Shown in pieces: positions 48,967-58,010 of a DNA stretch of 64,000 bases. The notes beneath the pieces are model-generated. The model worked only from the letters and a program-made list of their open reading frames with translations, made no database searches and was not told where the DNA came from. The stretch comes from a virus: IMG/VR virus record IMGVR_UViG_3300020463_000001, positions 124,001 to 188,000 of that record; one strand, 5' to 3'. Numbering within the stretch: position 1 is the first letter of the stretch; each line of letters opens with the position of its first letter. The position numbers were made by a program, and so were the translations under genes.

Positions 48967-51849
48967 ATGGGGATCGTTATGGAATCTGGTCACAATTCAT
49001 TCAAAAATTTCCTTGAGTGGCATAAGAAAGAAGGCGCAGAAAGAAGAGTCCGTGGTGGAGATAAGAGGAAACCTCATAACAAAGAGTTAGAGGAATCTGA
49101 TGAAGCACTTAAAGGCAAAGCCGAAAAAAGTGGTATCTCTCTTGGAATTCTAAAACAAGTCTACAATCGTGGAATGGCTGCATACAAGACAGGTCATCGC
49201 CCCGGCACAACTGCACAACAATGGGCACTTGCCCGTGTCAACTCCTTTATCACCAAAGGAAAAGGAACATGGGGTGGTGCGGATAAAGATCTCGCTGCTA
49301 AAGTCGGTGGTGGAACCAAGAAAGAACAAGCTCCTTGTTGGGATGGATATAAACAAATAGGAATGAAAAAGAAAGGGAACAAGATGGTTCCCGATTGTGT
49401 CCCAGAGTCTTTTAGTGGAGCAGAGAAACAACCATTCAAATCCAAGGCTGGTGCTGGAGAATTTGCATCCAAAGAACTAGAAAAGAAATATCGCAAAGGA
49501 ACTCCTGGCCAACCAAAGAAAAAGATTGAAGATGCCACGATAACAGAAAAACTAGATTATGATTTGTATCACAAAACATTTTCTGCCGCAATGCAACATT
49601 CTTACAAGGTGGCAAAGAAAAGAGGATTCAAAGTATCTGCAGATTCGATAGATACACAGGTCGCATTTGGCCCTCGCAAACCATCAAACGGAAAGATGAA
49701 CAGTTATCATTTAGACTTGGATGGAGAAAGAAATAAGAAACTTCGCGTTCAAGTATACAACACCGGAAAGTCATACGAACTGAATATGTATATTGAGTCT
49801 ATGGAACTTAATGAGAGAATGTCCAGAAAAGACTTTGAAAAACTGAAGAAAGGCGATAAGGTAGAAATAAATTACGGTAGCACCATGTCTGGTTCTACGA
49901 CTAGAGAGTTTTCTGTAGTCAATAGATCCAGAAGTGCGAAGTATGATGTTGATAAGATAAGACTACAACCGACAGACAAGACTGGCGGAATGAAATTCTT
50001 TCTCTATAGCAGAAAGGGTGGAGATGCCACCCTCGCACTTGGAGATATGGGCGCATCCATTAAGAGTTATAGATTGACAGAAGAAGTCGAACTTCGAGAG
50101 AAGAAGTACAGTCCTTCTGATGAAAAGAAAATCCAAAAAACAATTAGTATTATGAAGAAGTATCCAGACAATAAAAAGAAGTCGGATAAAGAATTAAGAG
50201 ACGGTGCGATTGAATATCTATTCCACAATAGAACTATGAAAAGAAAGAAGGTAGAAACTACAGAAGGTTTCACCACATCACAGATTGGTAAACTGAAGAA
50301 GGCATACTCTACTGTTTCTACTGTAGATCCTACTAGTTCTTCTTATAAAAAATTAACAAAGATGATTAAGTCTCAGGATAAAGAAGCTCTGACTCAAATT
50401 GCAAAGGCAAAGGTTAACTTTGTCTCTCAGATAGCTGCAACAGAACTTCGAAGAACTCACAACATTAAACTGAAGGCTTCTGAATTTATGGAGGAAATTG
50501 AGATGAATGAGTCAGAATTTAAGACTGTCAAAGGAAAAGATGGTAAGAAGTATGACGTTAAGATTTCTATGGACGGCAAAAAGTTCAAGTTTAGAGTGAC
50601 GGATAAGACCGGAAATGTAGGCGCATTTAAGGTTATATCTCTAGGCCAGGCTGCAAAACTCTTTGAGAACCTAGAAGAACTTATAGATATCACTGAAGAA
50701 AGTGGTATCGAACTTGCTCGTAAAATTGTTGACAGAAAACAACACATGAAGGGAATTGATTTGACCACTGCTGGTCTTATTCTACAAGTTTATGATAAAG
50801 TAAACGATAAGAATAAATCGAAGATGGAGAAGATGTCTGGAAAACAACTTGCTTCTGTTGTCTACAAAATGCTTTCTAAAGAAGAAGTTCAAGAGGAACA
50901 TGATATGTATGGATATAAATTATTCAATGAAGAAGTTGAACTTGATGAGAAATTGAAAGTTGGGGATAAGGTCAAGTTCAAGAAAGGCATCGACCCAAAG
51001 ACTGCTAGAAGTTATGGAGACGCAATAAGGAAGTCTGGCAAGGTTGTGAAGGACTACGGTGATGGTGATGTCAAAGTAAACTTTGGTGGTAATAATGATA
51101 AGTCTGTTGATGCTAAACTATTAGTAAAAGAAGAAGTAGAACTAGAAGAAGCGACAGGAAAAGAAATTGCTGCACTCATGAAGAAATCCAAGACTATGAA
51201 AGGATTTGCTGCTAAAGTTGCGAAGATGAAGACTGTCACCGTAGATGATCTAGAAGATATGCTTCCCGATTATGTTTCTGGTGGAGATATCAGAAAGATG
51301 TTCGAAGCTCATTGTAGTTCTAAGAAAATGAAGAAAGAAGGAATTACCGATGAAGATGTTGCACAGTTTATTGGTGCCGCGTCTGCTGCTAAGAAGGCTG
51401 GAAAGAAAAATTTCTCATTTGGTGGTAAGTCTTATCCAGTAACGATCTCTGGAGATACTGCAAAGAAGGTTCTTGAGGACTCTCTTGAGGAATCCTTGCA
51501 AGAAAAGATGGATCCTACAGAACACGTTGAGAAAAATAAAGAAACTGGGATGTATTGTGTCTATGATGCCAACGGGAAGAAAGTAAAAGAATTTGAGGAT
51601 AAGGAAGAAGCAGATGACTATGCTATCAAGAATCACGAAAAATTGATGGCTGTAAAGGAGTCTAAATATACAGACATAGAAGAATTAATTGAGTCTTCTG
51701 ATAAAAAAGACGCAGCAGAGATGTCGAAGTTAGTGAAAGAATTGCAACCAAAAATTTCTAACTCTGAATTGAAGAAAGAGGTTCATGCAATGGCAATGGA
51801 AAAATATAAGAACAAAACTAGAGCGAAGAAGATCGCCAGTTTTGCATAA
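48967..51849 (+). CDS. Modular ~960-residue protein, possible prohead-protease polyprotein
   Basis: A 960-residue Lys/Glu-rich protein made of small modules. An in-frame ATG at 48979 has the better ribosome site (GGGGA) and gives MESGHNSFKNFLEWH. Residues ~56-110 (SLGILKQVYNRGMAAYKTGH) are DUF5824-like from memory; ~123-146 hold CWDGYKQIGMKKKG. Two SH3/KOW-like modules follow (FEKLKKGDKVEINYG and KLKVGDKVKFKKG), plus several helical ones. Modules are separated by acidic linkers with L-x-E: MELNE (279-283), EVELRE (373-378), EVELDE (656-661), EVELEE (723-728), SLEESLQE (839-846). This layout suggests cutting by gp21 inside the prohead. Confidence 0.7.
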   Translation: MGIVMESGHNSFKNFLEWHKKEGAERRVRGGDKRKPHNKELEESDEALKGKAEKSGISLGILKQVYNRGMAAYKTGHRPGTTAQQWALARVNSFITKGKGTWGGADKDLAAKVGGGTKKEQAPCWDGYKQIGMKKKGNKMVPDCVPESFSGAEKQPFKSKAGAGEFASKELEKKYRKGTPGQPKKKIEDATITEKLDYDLYHKTFSAAMQHSYKVAKKRGFKVSADSIDTQVAFGPRKPSNGKMNSYHLDLDGERNKKLRVQVYNTGKSYELNMYIESMELNERMSRKDFEKLKKGDKVEINYGSTMSGSTTREFSVVNRSRSAKYDVDKIRLQPTDKTGGMKFFLYSRKGGDATLALGDMGASIKSYRLTEEVELREKKYSPSDEKKIQKTISIMKKYPDNKKKSDKELRDGAIEYLFHNRTMKRKKVETTEGFTTSQIGKLKKAYSTVSTVDPTSSSYKKLTKMIKSQDKEALTQIAKAKVNFVSQIAATELRRTHNIKLKASEFMEEIEMNESEFKTVKGKDGKKYDVKISMDGKKFKFRVTDKTGNVGAFKVISLGQAAKLFENLEELIDITEESGIELARKIVDRKQHMKGIDLTTAGLILQVYDKVNDKNKSKMEKMSGKQLASVVYKMLSKEEVQEEHDMYGYKLFNEEVELDEKLKVGDKVKFKKGIDPKTARSYGDAIRKSGKVVKDYGDGDVKVNFGGNNDKSVDAKLLVKEEVELEEATGKEIAALMKKSKTMKGFAAKVAKMKTVTVDDLEDMLPDYVSGGDIRKMFEAHCSSKKMKKEGITDEDVAQFIGAASAAKKAGKKNFSFGGKSYPVTISGDTAKKVLEDSLEESLQEKMDPTEHVEKNKETGMYCVYDANGKKVKEFEDKEEADDYAIKNHEKLMAVKESKYTDIEELIESSDKKDAAEMSKLVKELQPKISNSELKKEVHAMAMEKYKNKTRAKKIASFA

Positions 51850-51859
51850 GTGAGGTATC

Positions 51860-52219
51860 ATGGGTAAGTTTACGCCGCCTAAGTGGGCAAAATTCGCAGT
51901 CGCGACAGATAAGGGATGGGAAGATTCCAGAACTGGAGAACTCTTAGTTTCTATGAGAAACTTAAAGACCGATATGGAAGCCGCCGCAGCACCTGTCGTT
52001 GCAGAACCAGAGCCTGTTGAAGAACCAGTGGTCGAAGAGAAACCCAAGAAGAAACGCGAACAGAAAAATCATTTCGCAGCAAAACCAGAATCGCCAGACT
52101 TTGAATCAATGACAAAAGAAGAACTGGAACTCTGGGCAAGAGAACACATAGATGTCGAGTTGGACAGAAGAAAGACTAAGAAAAGTCTTATCGAAGAAAT
52201 ACAGGAAAATTTAAAGTAG
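51860..52219 (+). CDS. Small protein with Rho-N/SAP-like C-terminus
   Basis: A 119-residue protein. The N-terminus GKFTPPKWAKFAVATDKGWED is followed by an Ala/Pro/Glu-rich linker (~40-75) and a C-terminal helical segment MTKEELELWAREHIDVELDRRKTKKSLIEEI. That segment resembles Rho N-terminal or SAP-type helix-extended-loop-helix domains that bind nucleic acid. It sits between the modular protein and the fibre genes and is probably a virion component. Confidence 0.6.
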   Translation: MGKFTPPKWAKFAVATDKGWEDSRTGELLVSMRNLKTDMEAAAAPVVAEPEPVEEPVVEEKPKKKREQKNHFAAKPESPDFESMTKEELELWAREHIDVELDRRKTKKSLIEEIQENLK

Positions 52220-52238
52220 AAATACTTTAGGAGGAAAA

Positions 52239-52451
52239 ATGGCAGTATCACAATTTGGTCAAGAGAACTATATCGCAAACGGCCTAGGAATCCCTGCCCA
52301 CGATTTTATAGAAAACTCATACGAATCCTCTACTAATAATTTGATTGCAGTTGAATACAAACTTGGAGGTTCGTCCGGTACAGTGGTTGCCCGTTTAGAT
52401 TTTACATATGATTCATCCGGAAACTTACTGACTGTTGAAAGGACGGCGTAA
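52239..52451 (+). CDS. Small protein upstream of the tail fibre
   Basis: A 70-residue protein with an excellent ribosome site (AGGAGG). It is beta-rich with alternating hydrophobic strands (LIAVEYKLGGSSGTVVARLDF). Its last base overlaps the fibre start, so the two are translationally coupled. It may be a fibre-associated or baseplate-attachment protein. Not recognised beyond this. Confidence 0.65.
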   Translation: MAVSQFGQENYIANGLGIPAHDFIENSYESSTNNLIAVEYKLGGSSGTVVARLDFTYDSSGNLLTVERTA

Positions 52452-55400
52452 TGAGTTATAGATATAATCCACTATCCGGAAAGATAGAATTTGTAGGAAT
52501 CTCAACCTCAGATGGAACATCTCTCGAAGCAACTATCAATGAGAAAGTTGCAAACTTAGTAGATTCTGCACCAACTACATTGGACACGCTCAATGAGTTG
52601 GCTGCTGCGTTGAATAATGATCCTAACTTTGCGACATCTACCGCGACATTGCTTGGCGAAAAGGCACTCGCAACTGATTTGGCGTCTTTGGCTGCGTCTC
52701 TGAACCAAGTTGCAACATCTGGTTCTTATGCAGATTTGACCGGCACTCCTACTTTGGTTAATATTGCAACATCTGGTTTATATGCGGATTTAACTGGTGC
52801 TCCCGATTTGTCTGATGTCGCAACATCTGGTTCTTACGCCGACTTGACCGGAACTCCTACTAATGTTTCTGATTTTACAAATGATGAAGGATTTATCACT
52901 GATTATACTGTAACAGAATCTGACGTAACAGGACATGAGGCGTCACTAACTTTAACTGAATCACAGATTAGTGATTTACAATCTTATTTAACTACAGTTG
53001 CATTTGCAGATTTAACATCTAAACCAACCACTGTCTCTGGTTATGGAATTACTGATGCATTTGATGGAGATTATGGTTCACTGACAAATAAACCAGATCT
53101 TTTTGACGGCGCATATTCTAGTTTATCCGGAGCTCCCACTAATGTTTCTACATTTACAAACGATTCTGGATATATCACTGGTTATACCGTCACTGAATCT
53201 GATGTTACTGGTCATGAGTCTGCACTCACCATAACTGAATCTCAAATATCTGACTTGGGATCATACTTAGTTGCTGCAGATTTATCATCTTATGCTACAC
53301 AAACATATGTAAATGCCCAAGGATTTATTACTGGTTATACCGTCACTGAATCTGATGTTACTGGTCATGAGTCTGCACTCACCATAACTGAATCTCAAAT
53401 ATCTGATTTGACACCATATTTAGTTTCCGCCGATCTGAATGGATATGCGACAGAAACCTTTGTTGGTTCGCAGGGATATATCACTGGTTATGCAGTCACT
53501 GAATCTGATGTTACTGGCCACCAAACCGCATTATCAATTACAGAATCACAGATTAGTGATTTACAATCTTATTTAACTACAGTTGCATTTGCAGATTTAA
53601 CATCTAAACCAACCACTGTCTCTGGTTATGGAATTACTGATGCATTTGATGGAGATTATGGTTCACTGACAAATAAACCAACAATACCTACCGTCCCAAC
53701 AACGGTGAGTTCTTTCACTAATGATTCTGGATATATTACAGGATATACTGTTACTCAGGATGATCTTTCTGGATTAACTATAACTGAATCTCAAATAACA
53801 GATTTGGGAGCTTATCTAGTTGCGTCTGATTTATCAACATATGCACTGACAACGTATGTAGACGCTCAAGTTGCTGGAGTTGTAAATTCTGCTCCGGAAA
53901 CATTAAATACCTTAAATGAACTGGCAACTGCCCTTGGAAATGATCCAGACTTTGCCACATCAACTGCTAATTTAATTGGCACAAAGGCAAACACTGCGGA
54001 TTTGTCTTCTGTCGCAACATCCGGTGCATACGCAGATTTAAGTGGTGTTCCTTCTTTGTTTGACGGCGCATATTCTAGTTTATCTGGAGCTCCCACTAAT
54101 GTTTCTACATTTACAAACGATTCTGGATATTTAACAACAGTTTCTTTTGATGATCTGTCTTCTTCCCCGACAACTGTCTCTGGTTATGGAATTACCGATG
54201 CGTTCTCAGGAGCATATGGAGATTTGACTGGTGTTCCTACTAATATTTCTACATTCACAAATGACTCAGGGTATTTAACTACTATATCTTATGCAGAAGT
54301 AACTGGTAAACCAACATTATTTGATGGTGCATATTCTAGTTTGTCTGGTGTTCCTACTAATATTTCTGATTTTACAAACGATTCTGGATATTTAACAACA
54401 GTTGCATTTGCAGATTTAACATCCAAACCAACCACTGTTTCGGGCTACGGAATCACCGATGCCTTTGATGGTGCATATTCTAGTTTATCCGGAGCTCCCA
54501 CTAATGTTTCTACATTTACAAATGACTCTGGTTATTTAACAACAGTTTCCTTCGAAGACTTAACATCAAAACCAACGACTATCGATGGTTATGGAATTAC
54601 TGATGCTTTTGATGGTGCATATTCTAGTTTATCTGGTGTCCCTACTACTGTTTCTACATTCGCAAATGACTCAGGGTATTTAACAACAGTTGCATTTGCA
54701 GACTTAACTTCTAAACCAACAACTGTTTCTGGTTACGGAATCACTGATGCATTTGATGGTGCGTATTCTAGTTTATCTGGAGCTCCCACTAATGTTTCTA
54801 CATTTGCAAATGACTCTGGCTATTTAACAACAGTTGCATTTGCAGATTTAACTTCTAAACCAACTACTATATCTGGTTATGGAATCACAGATGCATTTGA
54901 TGGAGATTATACTAATTTAACAAATAGACCAACTATACCGACTGTCCCAACTGCATTAAGTTCTTTTTCTAATGATACTAACTTTATCACTCTAGACGAA
55001 TCTCAATCTGGAGTCAGTGTTACCAGCGTATCCGCAAGTGGCTCCGGTTCACTTAACTATAATAATTCTAGTGGCGTATTTACATTTGCTCCTGCAGATT
55101 TGAGTTCTTATCTAGTTGCGTCTGATTTATCAACTTATGCATTAAAGACTTATGTTGATACTCAGGTTGCTGGTGTAGTAAGTTCTGCTCCAGAAACTTT
55201 GGATACTTTGAATGAATTGGCGGCCGCGTTAGGAGACGATCCAAACTTTGCAACAACAGTATCAAATCAGATTGGTACAAAGGCTGAATTGGGCGACTTT
55301 AGTGTTTCTACTGTTGCTGAAAGTGGTGCCGGATCTCTTAACTATAATAATGCTGGAGTATTTACATTTGCTCCTGCAGATCTAAGTTCTTATTTAACAA

Positions 55401-56926
55401 CAGTTGCGTTTGCAGATTTAACATCTAAACCAACCACTGTCTCTGGCTACGGAATTACTGATGCATTTGATGGAGATTATAATAGTCTTACAAATCAACC
55501 AGTAATCCCCGAAGGTGCAGATCTTACAGGGTATGCAACAGAAATTTATGTTAATGATCAGGGTTTTATCACAGGAATCTCATTCGCAAATGTATCCGCA
55601 AAACCAACTACTATTGCTGGTTATGGAATAACTGATGCCTTCTCTGGTGCATATGGAGATTTGACTGGAGCTCCTACTTTATTTGACGGTGCATATTCAT
55701 CGCTTACAGATGCACCTACTGCATTAAGTAGTTTTTCTAACGATACAAACTTTATTGATTTGACCAGAGTAAGTGTCTCCAGTGTCGCTGCAAGTGGTTC
55801 TGGTTCTCTTAACTATAATAACGCAAATGGAGTATTTACATTCTCTCCTGCAGATTTGAGTTCTTATTTGACTTCTTCTGATCTATCAACATACGCAACA
55901 GAGTCTTTTGTCTCTACTCAAGTTGCAAATGTTGTTAATTCTGCGCCAGAGGCATTAAATACTCTTAATGAACTTGCTGATGCTTTGGGAGATGATCCAA
56001 ATTTTGCAACAACTATTTCAACTCAAATAGGAACTAAGGCAGCTCTTGGAGATTTGGATGTCAACACCGTATCTTCAAGTGGTTCTGGTTCTCTTAATTA
56101 TGATAGTTCTACTGGTGCGTTTACATTTGCACCAGCAGATTTGAGTTCGTTTTTAACTTCTTATACCGAGACAGATCCAGTATTTACTGCCCATCCTTCC
56201 TCTGGAATTACGACATTCCACATCCAACAATGGAATACTGCATATACTTGGGGAGACCATAGTACTGTAGGATATTTAACTACAGAGACACAATCAGACT
56301 ATAATCAAACAGATAGTAGTGCTGTAGATTTTATCAAGAACAAACCTTCTTTGTTTGACGGTGATTATGATTCTTTGACTAATAAACCATCTTTATTTGA
56401 TGGCGATTATGGAAGTTTGAGCAATCAACCGTCACTATTTTCTGGTGCATATGCGGATTTATCTGGAAAACCTACTATCCCATCAGCACAAGTTCAATCA
56501 GATTATGATCAGACAGATGATACTGCGGTAGATTTTATTAAGAATAAACCAACATTATTTGATGGCGACTACAGTTCTCTGACTAATCCGCCTTCACTAT
56601 TCGATGGGGATTATGGTTCATTGACTAATACACCTTCTCTATTCGATGGGGATTATGATAGTTTAAGTAATAAACCTACATTGTTTGATGGAGACTATAC
56701 AAACTTAACAAACCAGCCAACCATACCAACTAACAATAATGAGTTGACTAATGGTGCTGGTTATCTTGCTTTAGTTTCTGTACCATCAACATCTAAGGGA
56801 GCGTCAGGAGATGCCTCTGGAGATGTCGCGATGGATAATGATTATATATATAGATGTACTGCGAATTATACTGATGGAAATGCCGATATTTGGAAGAGAG
56901 TAGAATTCTCAACTGATACTTGGTAA
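52451..56926 (+). CDS. Long repeat-rich tail fibre protein
   Basis: A 1491-residue fibre. The N-terminal ~75 residues (SYRYNPLSGKIEFVGIS, then NLVDSAPTTLDTLNELAAAL) form the base; that Asn-Glu-Leu module recurs near residues 480, 910 and 1160. The shaft consists of ~20-35-residue repeats with GYGITDAF (nine copies), FDGAYSSLSGAPTN and FTNDSGYLTTV. The C-terminus (SGDVAMDNDYIYRCTANY, ending WKRVEFSTDTW) is a conserved tip seen in other marine phage fibres. It would mediate host attachment, like T4 gp34/gp37. No chaperone gene is recognised next to it. Confidence 0.9.
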   Translation: MSYRYNPLSGKIEFVGISTSDGTSLEATINEKVANLVDSAPTTLDTLNELAAALNNDPNFATSTATLLGEKALATDLASLAASLNQVATSGSYADLTGTPTLVNIATSGLYADLTGAPDLSDVATSGSYADLTGTPTNVSDFTNDEGFITDYTVTESDVTGHEASLTLTESQISDLQSYLTTVAFADLTSKPTTVSGYGITDAFDGDYGSLTNKPDLFDGAYSSLSGAPTNVSTFTNDSGYITGYTVTESDVTGHESALTITESQISDLGSYLVAADLSSYATQTYVNAQGFITGYTVTESDVTGHESALTITESQISDLTPYLVSADLNGYATETFVGSQGYITGYAVTESDVTGHQTALSITESQISDLQSYLTTVAFADLTSKPTTVSGYGITDAFDGDYGSLTNKPTIPTVPTTVSSFTNDSGYITGYTVTQDDLSGLTITESQITDLGAYLVASDLSTYALTTYVDAQVAGVVNSAPETLNTLNELATALGNDPDFATSTANLIGTKANTADLSSVATSGAYADLSGVPSLFDGAYSSLSGAPTNVSTFTNDSGYLTTVSFDDLSSSPTTVSGYGITDAFSGAYGDLTGVPTNISTFTNDSGYLTTISYAEVTGKPTLFDGAYSSLSGVPTNISDFTNDSGYLTTVAFADLTSKPTTVSGYGITDAFDGAYSSLSGAPTNVSTFTNDSGYLTTVSFEDLTSKPTTIDGYGITDAFDGAYSSLSGVPTTVSTFANDSGYLTTVAFADLTSKPTTVSGYGITDAFDGAYSSLSGAPTNVSTFANDSGYLTTVAFADLTSKPTTISGYGITDAFDGDYTNLTNRPTIPTVPTALSSFSNDTNFITLDESQSGVSVTSVSASGSGSLNYNNSSGVFTFAPADLSSYLVASDLSTYALKTYVDTQVAGVVSSAPETLDTLNELAAALGDDPNFATTVSNQIGTKAELGDFSVSTVAESGAGSLNYNNAGVFTFAPADLSSYLTTVAFADLTSKPTTVSGYGITDAFDGDYNSLTNQPVIPEGADLTGYATEIYVNDQGFITGISFANVSAKPTTIAGYGITDAFSGAYGDLTGAPTLFDGAYSSLTDAPTALSSFSNDTNFIDLTRVSVSSVAASGSGSLNYNNANGVFTFSPADLSSYLTSSDLSTYATESFVSTQVANVVNSAPEALNTLNELADALGDDPNFATTISTQIGTKAALGDLDVNTVSSSGSGSLNYDSSTGAFTFAPADLSSFLTSYTETDPVFTAHPSSGITTFHIQQWNTAYTWGDHSTVGYLTTETQSDYNQTDSSAVDFIKNKPSLFDGDYDSLTNKPSLFDGDYGSLSNQPSLFSGAYADLSGKPTIPSAQVQSDYDQTDDTAVDFIKNKPTLFDGDYSSLTNPPSLFDGDYGSLTNTPSLFDGDYDSLSNKPTLFDGDYTNLTNQPTIPTNNNELTNGAGYLALVSVPSTSKGASGDASGDVAMDNDYIYRCTANYTDGNADIWKRVEFSTDTW
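52958..53095 (+). repeat. 138-bp exact direct repeat, copy 1 (tail fibre)
   Basis: Within the fibre gene. It is identical base for base to 53543-53680, 585 bases downstream and in the same frame. It encodes a segment including LTTVAFADLTSKPTTVSGYG. Confidence 0.9.
53177..53253 (+). repeat. 77-bp exact direct repeat, copy 1 (tail fibre)
   Basis: Identical to 53330-53406, 153 bases downstream and in frame. It encodes TGYTVTESDVTGHESALTIT. Confidence 0.85.
53330..53406 (+). repeat. 77-bp exact direct repeat, copy 2 (tail fibre)
   Basis: Second copy of the 77-bp repeat at 53177-53253. Confidence 0.85.
53543..53680 (+). repeat. 138-bp exact direct repeat, copy 2 (tail fibre)
   Basis: Second copy of the 138-bp repeat at 52958-53095. 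Recombination between the copies would delete 195 codons without a frameshift. Confidence 0.9.
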
Positions 56927-56948
56927 TTTGAACTACTAAGATTATTTT

Positions 56949-57344
56949 ATGCAAAAATTTGACAACTTGACGGAAGAAAACGTCTTGATGTATCAAATGA
57001 AGTCTTACGATAATCCGCAATGTCACACATACGAAGAGTTTGTGGATGATATGAAGCGGATAAAATATATCAAGAGACTTTTTTTTAGATACCACACAAA
57101 ACGTATATTGAAAGAAAGATTGATTATCAATCACCTAATTATTTTATATAATGTTTTAGGGAATAGCGCGGCTTCGCGAATTCTCTTTTTAAAGATAGAC
57201 CCTTCTCAGTATTATATACTAAAGAGTTTTCTAGTCTTTATAAACAAGATGCCAAACCGCATTTATGGGGTAAATGGGTCTGATATAAATAGTATTGACA
57301 TACCCATAGATGATGATATAATAGAAACACTCAGGAAATTATAA
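56949..57344 (+). CDS. Conserved small basic protein
   Basis: A 131-residue protein. The pattern TYEEFVDDMKRIKYIKRLFFRY, then LKERLIINHLIILYNVLGNSA, then LFLKIDPSQYYILKSFLVFINKMP, recurs in many tailed phages near structural genes, as I recall. It is rich in hydrophobic helices but has no clear membrane span. Function unknown. Both promoters of the next gene lie in its 3' end, and its stop overlaps the next start. Confidence 0.65.
   Translation: MQKFDNLTEENVLMYQMKSYDNPQCHTYEEFVDDMKRIKYIKRLFFRYHTKRILKERLIINHLIILYNVLGNSAASRILFLKIDPSQYYILKSFLVFINKMPNRIYGVNGSDINSIDIPIDDDIIETLRKL
57284..57291 (+). promoter_or_regulatory. Late promoter (TATAAATA) for the gene at 57344
   Basis: An exact late octamer 52 bases upstream of ATG 57344, adjacent to a sigma-70 type promoter. 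Confidence 0.65.
57295..57322 (+). promoter_or_regulatory. Consensus sigma-70 promoter for the gene at 57344
   Basis: TTGACA (57295-57300), a 16-bp spacer, and a perfect TATAAT (57317-57322). It begins three bases after the late octamer. It may also feed the lysis genes downstream. Confidence 0.75.
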
Positions 57345-58009
57345 TGGCATCAGTCTTTAACGCATTTCTAGCATACAAATTTATCAAAGTTATAACGACT
57401 CCTTGGAAAGACATGGAGGCATTTGAACACGGTATTGTAGATGCGAATGGAAAACAGTTAAAGAAATCTAATCAATTGAAAACTTCCGAAGAAAAATCTT
57501 CGTACACACTCTTTCATAGATTGATATTTAATCTTAAACGAGTATTAGAAAAGTTTCCTTTTGGTAAGAGTCGTATTGCAAGTTATGCGGCCGCATTTGC
57601 ACTTCTCAGAGAAGAAAGAAACAAGTCTCTCAAAGATATGGATGACGAAACATATGAACAAATAGAAGGTTTCTTGTGTGACTATGTTAATATACTTGAA
57701 GAGAAAACACAAGAACTTTTGATGGAAGATGCTCCAGTTAATTCTATTGGAGACGCAAGTCATCTTGCAGGGTTGGGTAAAATGCCTCCGACATCTTTTG
57801 CTGGAATGCGAGTTTTTAGAATAAAAAATGATACTTATAATAAACTTCTCAAAGGAAAGAAGAAGTATGCGAGATGGCAGAATTATATTTCTGCGGAAGA
57901 AGCATCAGATATTAGAGATTATATAAGAAGAAATCCAAAGAAGAGTGTGGTACTCATGGATGATTCTTATGGAACTATGACTATATTAAGAAGACACAAC
58001 GAGATTTGA
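57344..58009 (+). CDS. Conserved virion-region protein of unknown function
   Basis: A 221-residue protein. The start FLAYKFIKVITTPWKDMEAFEHGIVDANGK and the tract SYTLFHRLIFNLKRVLEKFP belong to a family I recall from several phage groups, often near structural or lysis genes. The second half contains MPPTSFAGMRVFRIKNDTYN and ends with a short hydrophobic strand. No enzymatic motif was seen. Early plus late promoters suggest it is needed throughout infection. Confidence 0.65.
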   Translation: MASVFNAFLAYKFIKVITTPWKDMEAFEHGIVDANGKQLKKSNQLKTSEEKSSYTLFHRLIFNLKRVLEKFPFGKSRIASYAAAFALLREERNKSLKDMDDETYEQIEGFLCDYVNILEEKTQELLMEDAPVNSIGDASHLAGLGKMPPTSFAGMRVFRIKNDTYNKLLKGKKKYARWQNYISAEEASDIRDYIRRNPKKSVVLMDDSYGTMTILRRHNEI

Positions 58010-58010
58010 A

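Noticed and set aside
52451-56926. CRISPR-like or tandem-repeat array
   Set aside because: The repeats are in-frame coding repeats of a fibre shaft, of variable length, with no constant spacer structure.
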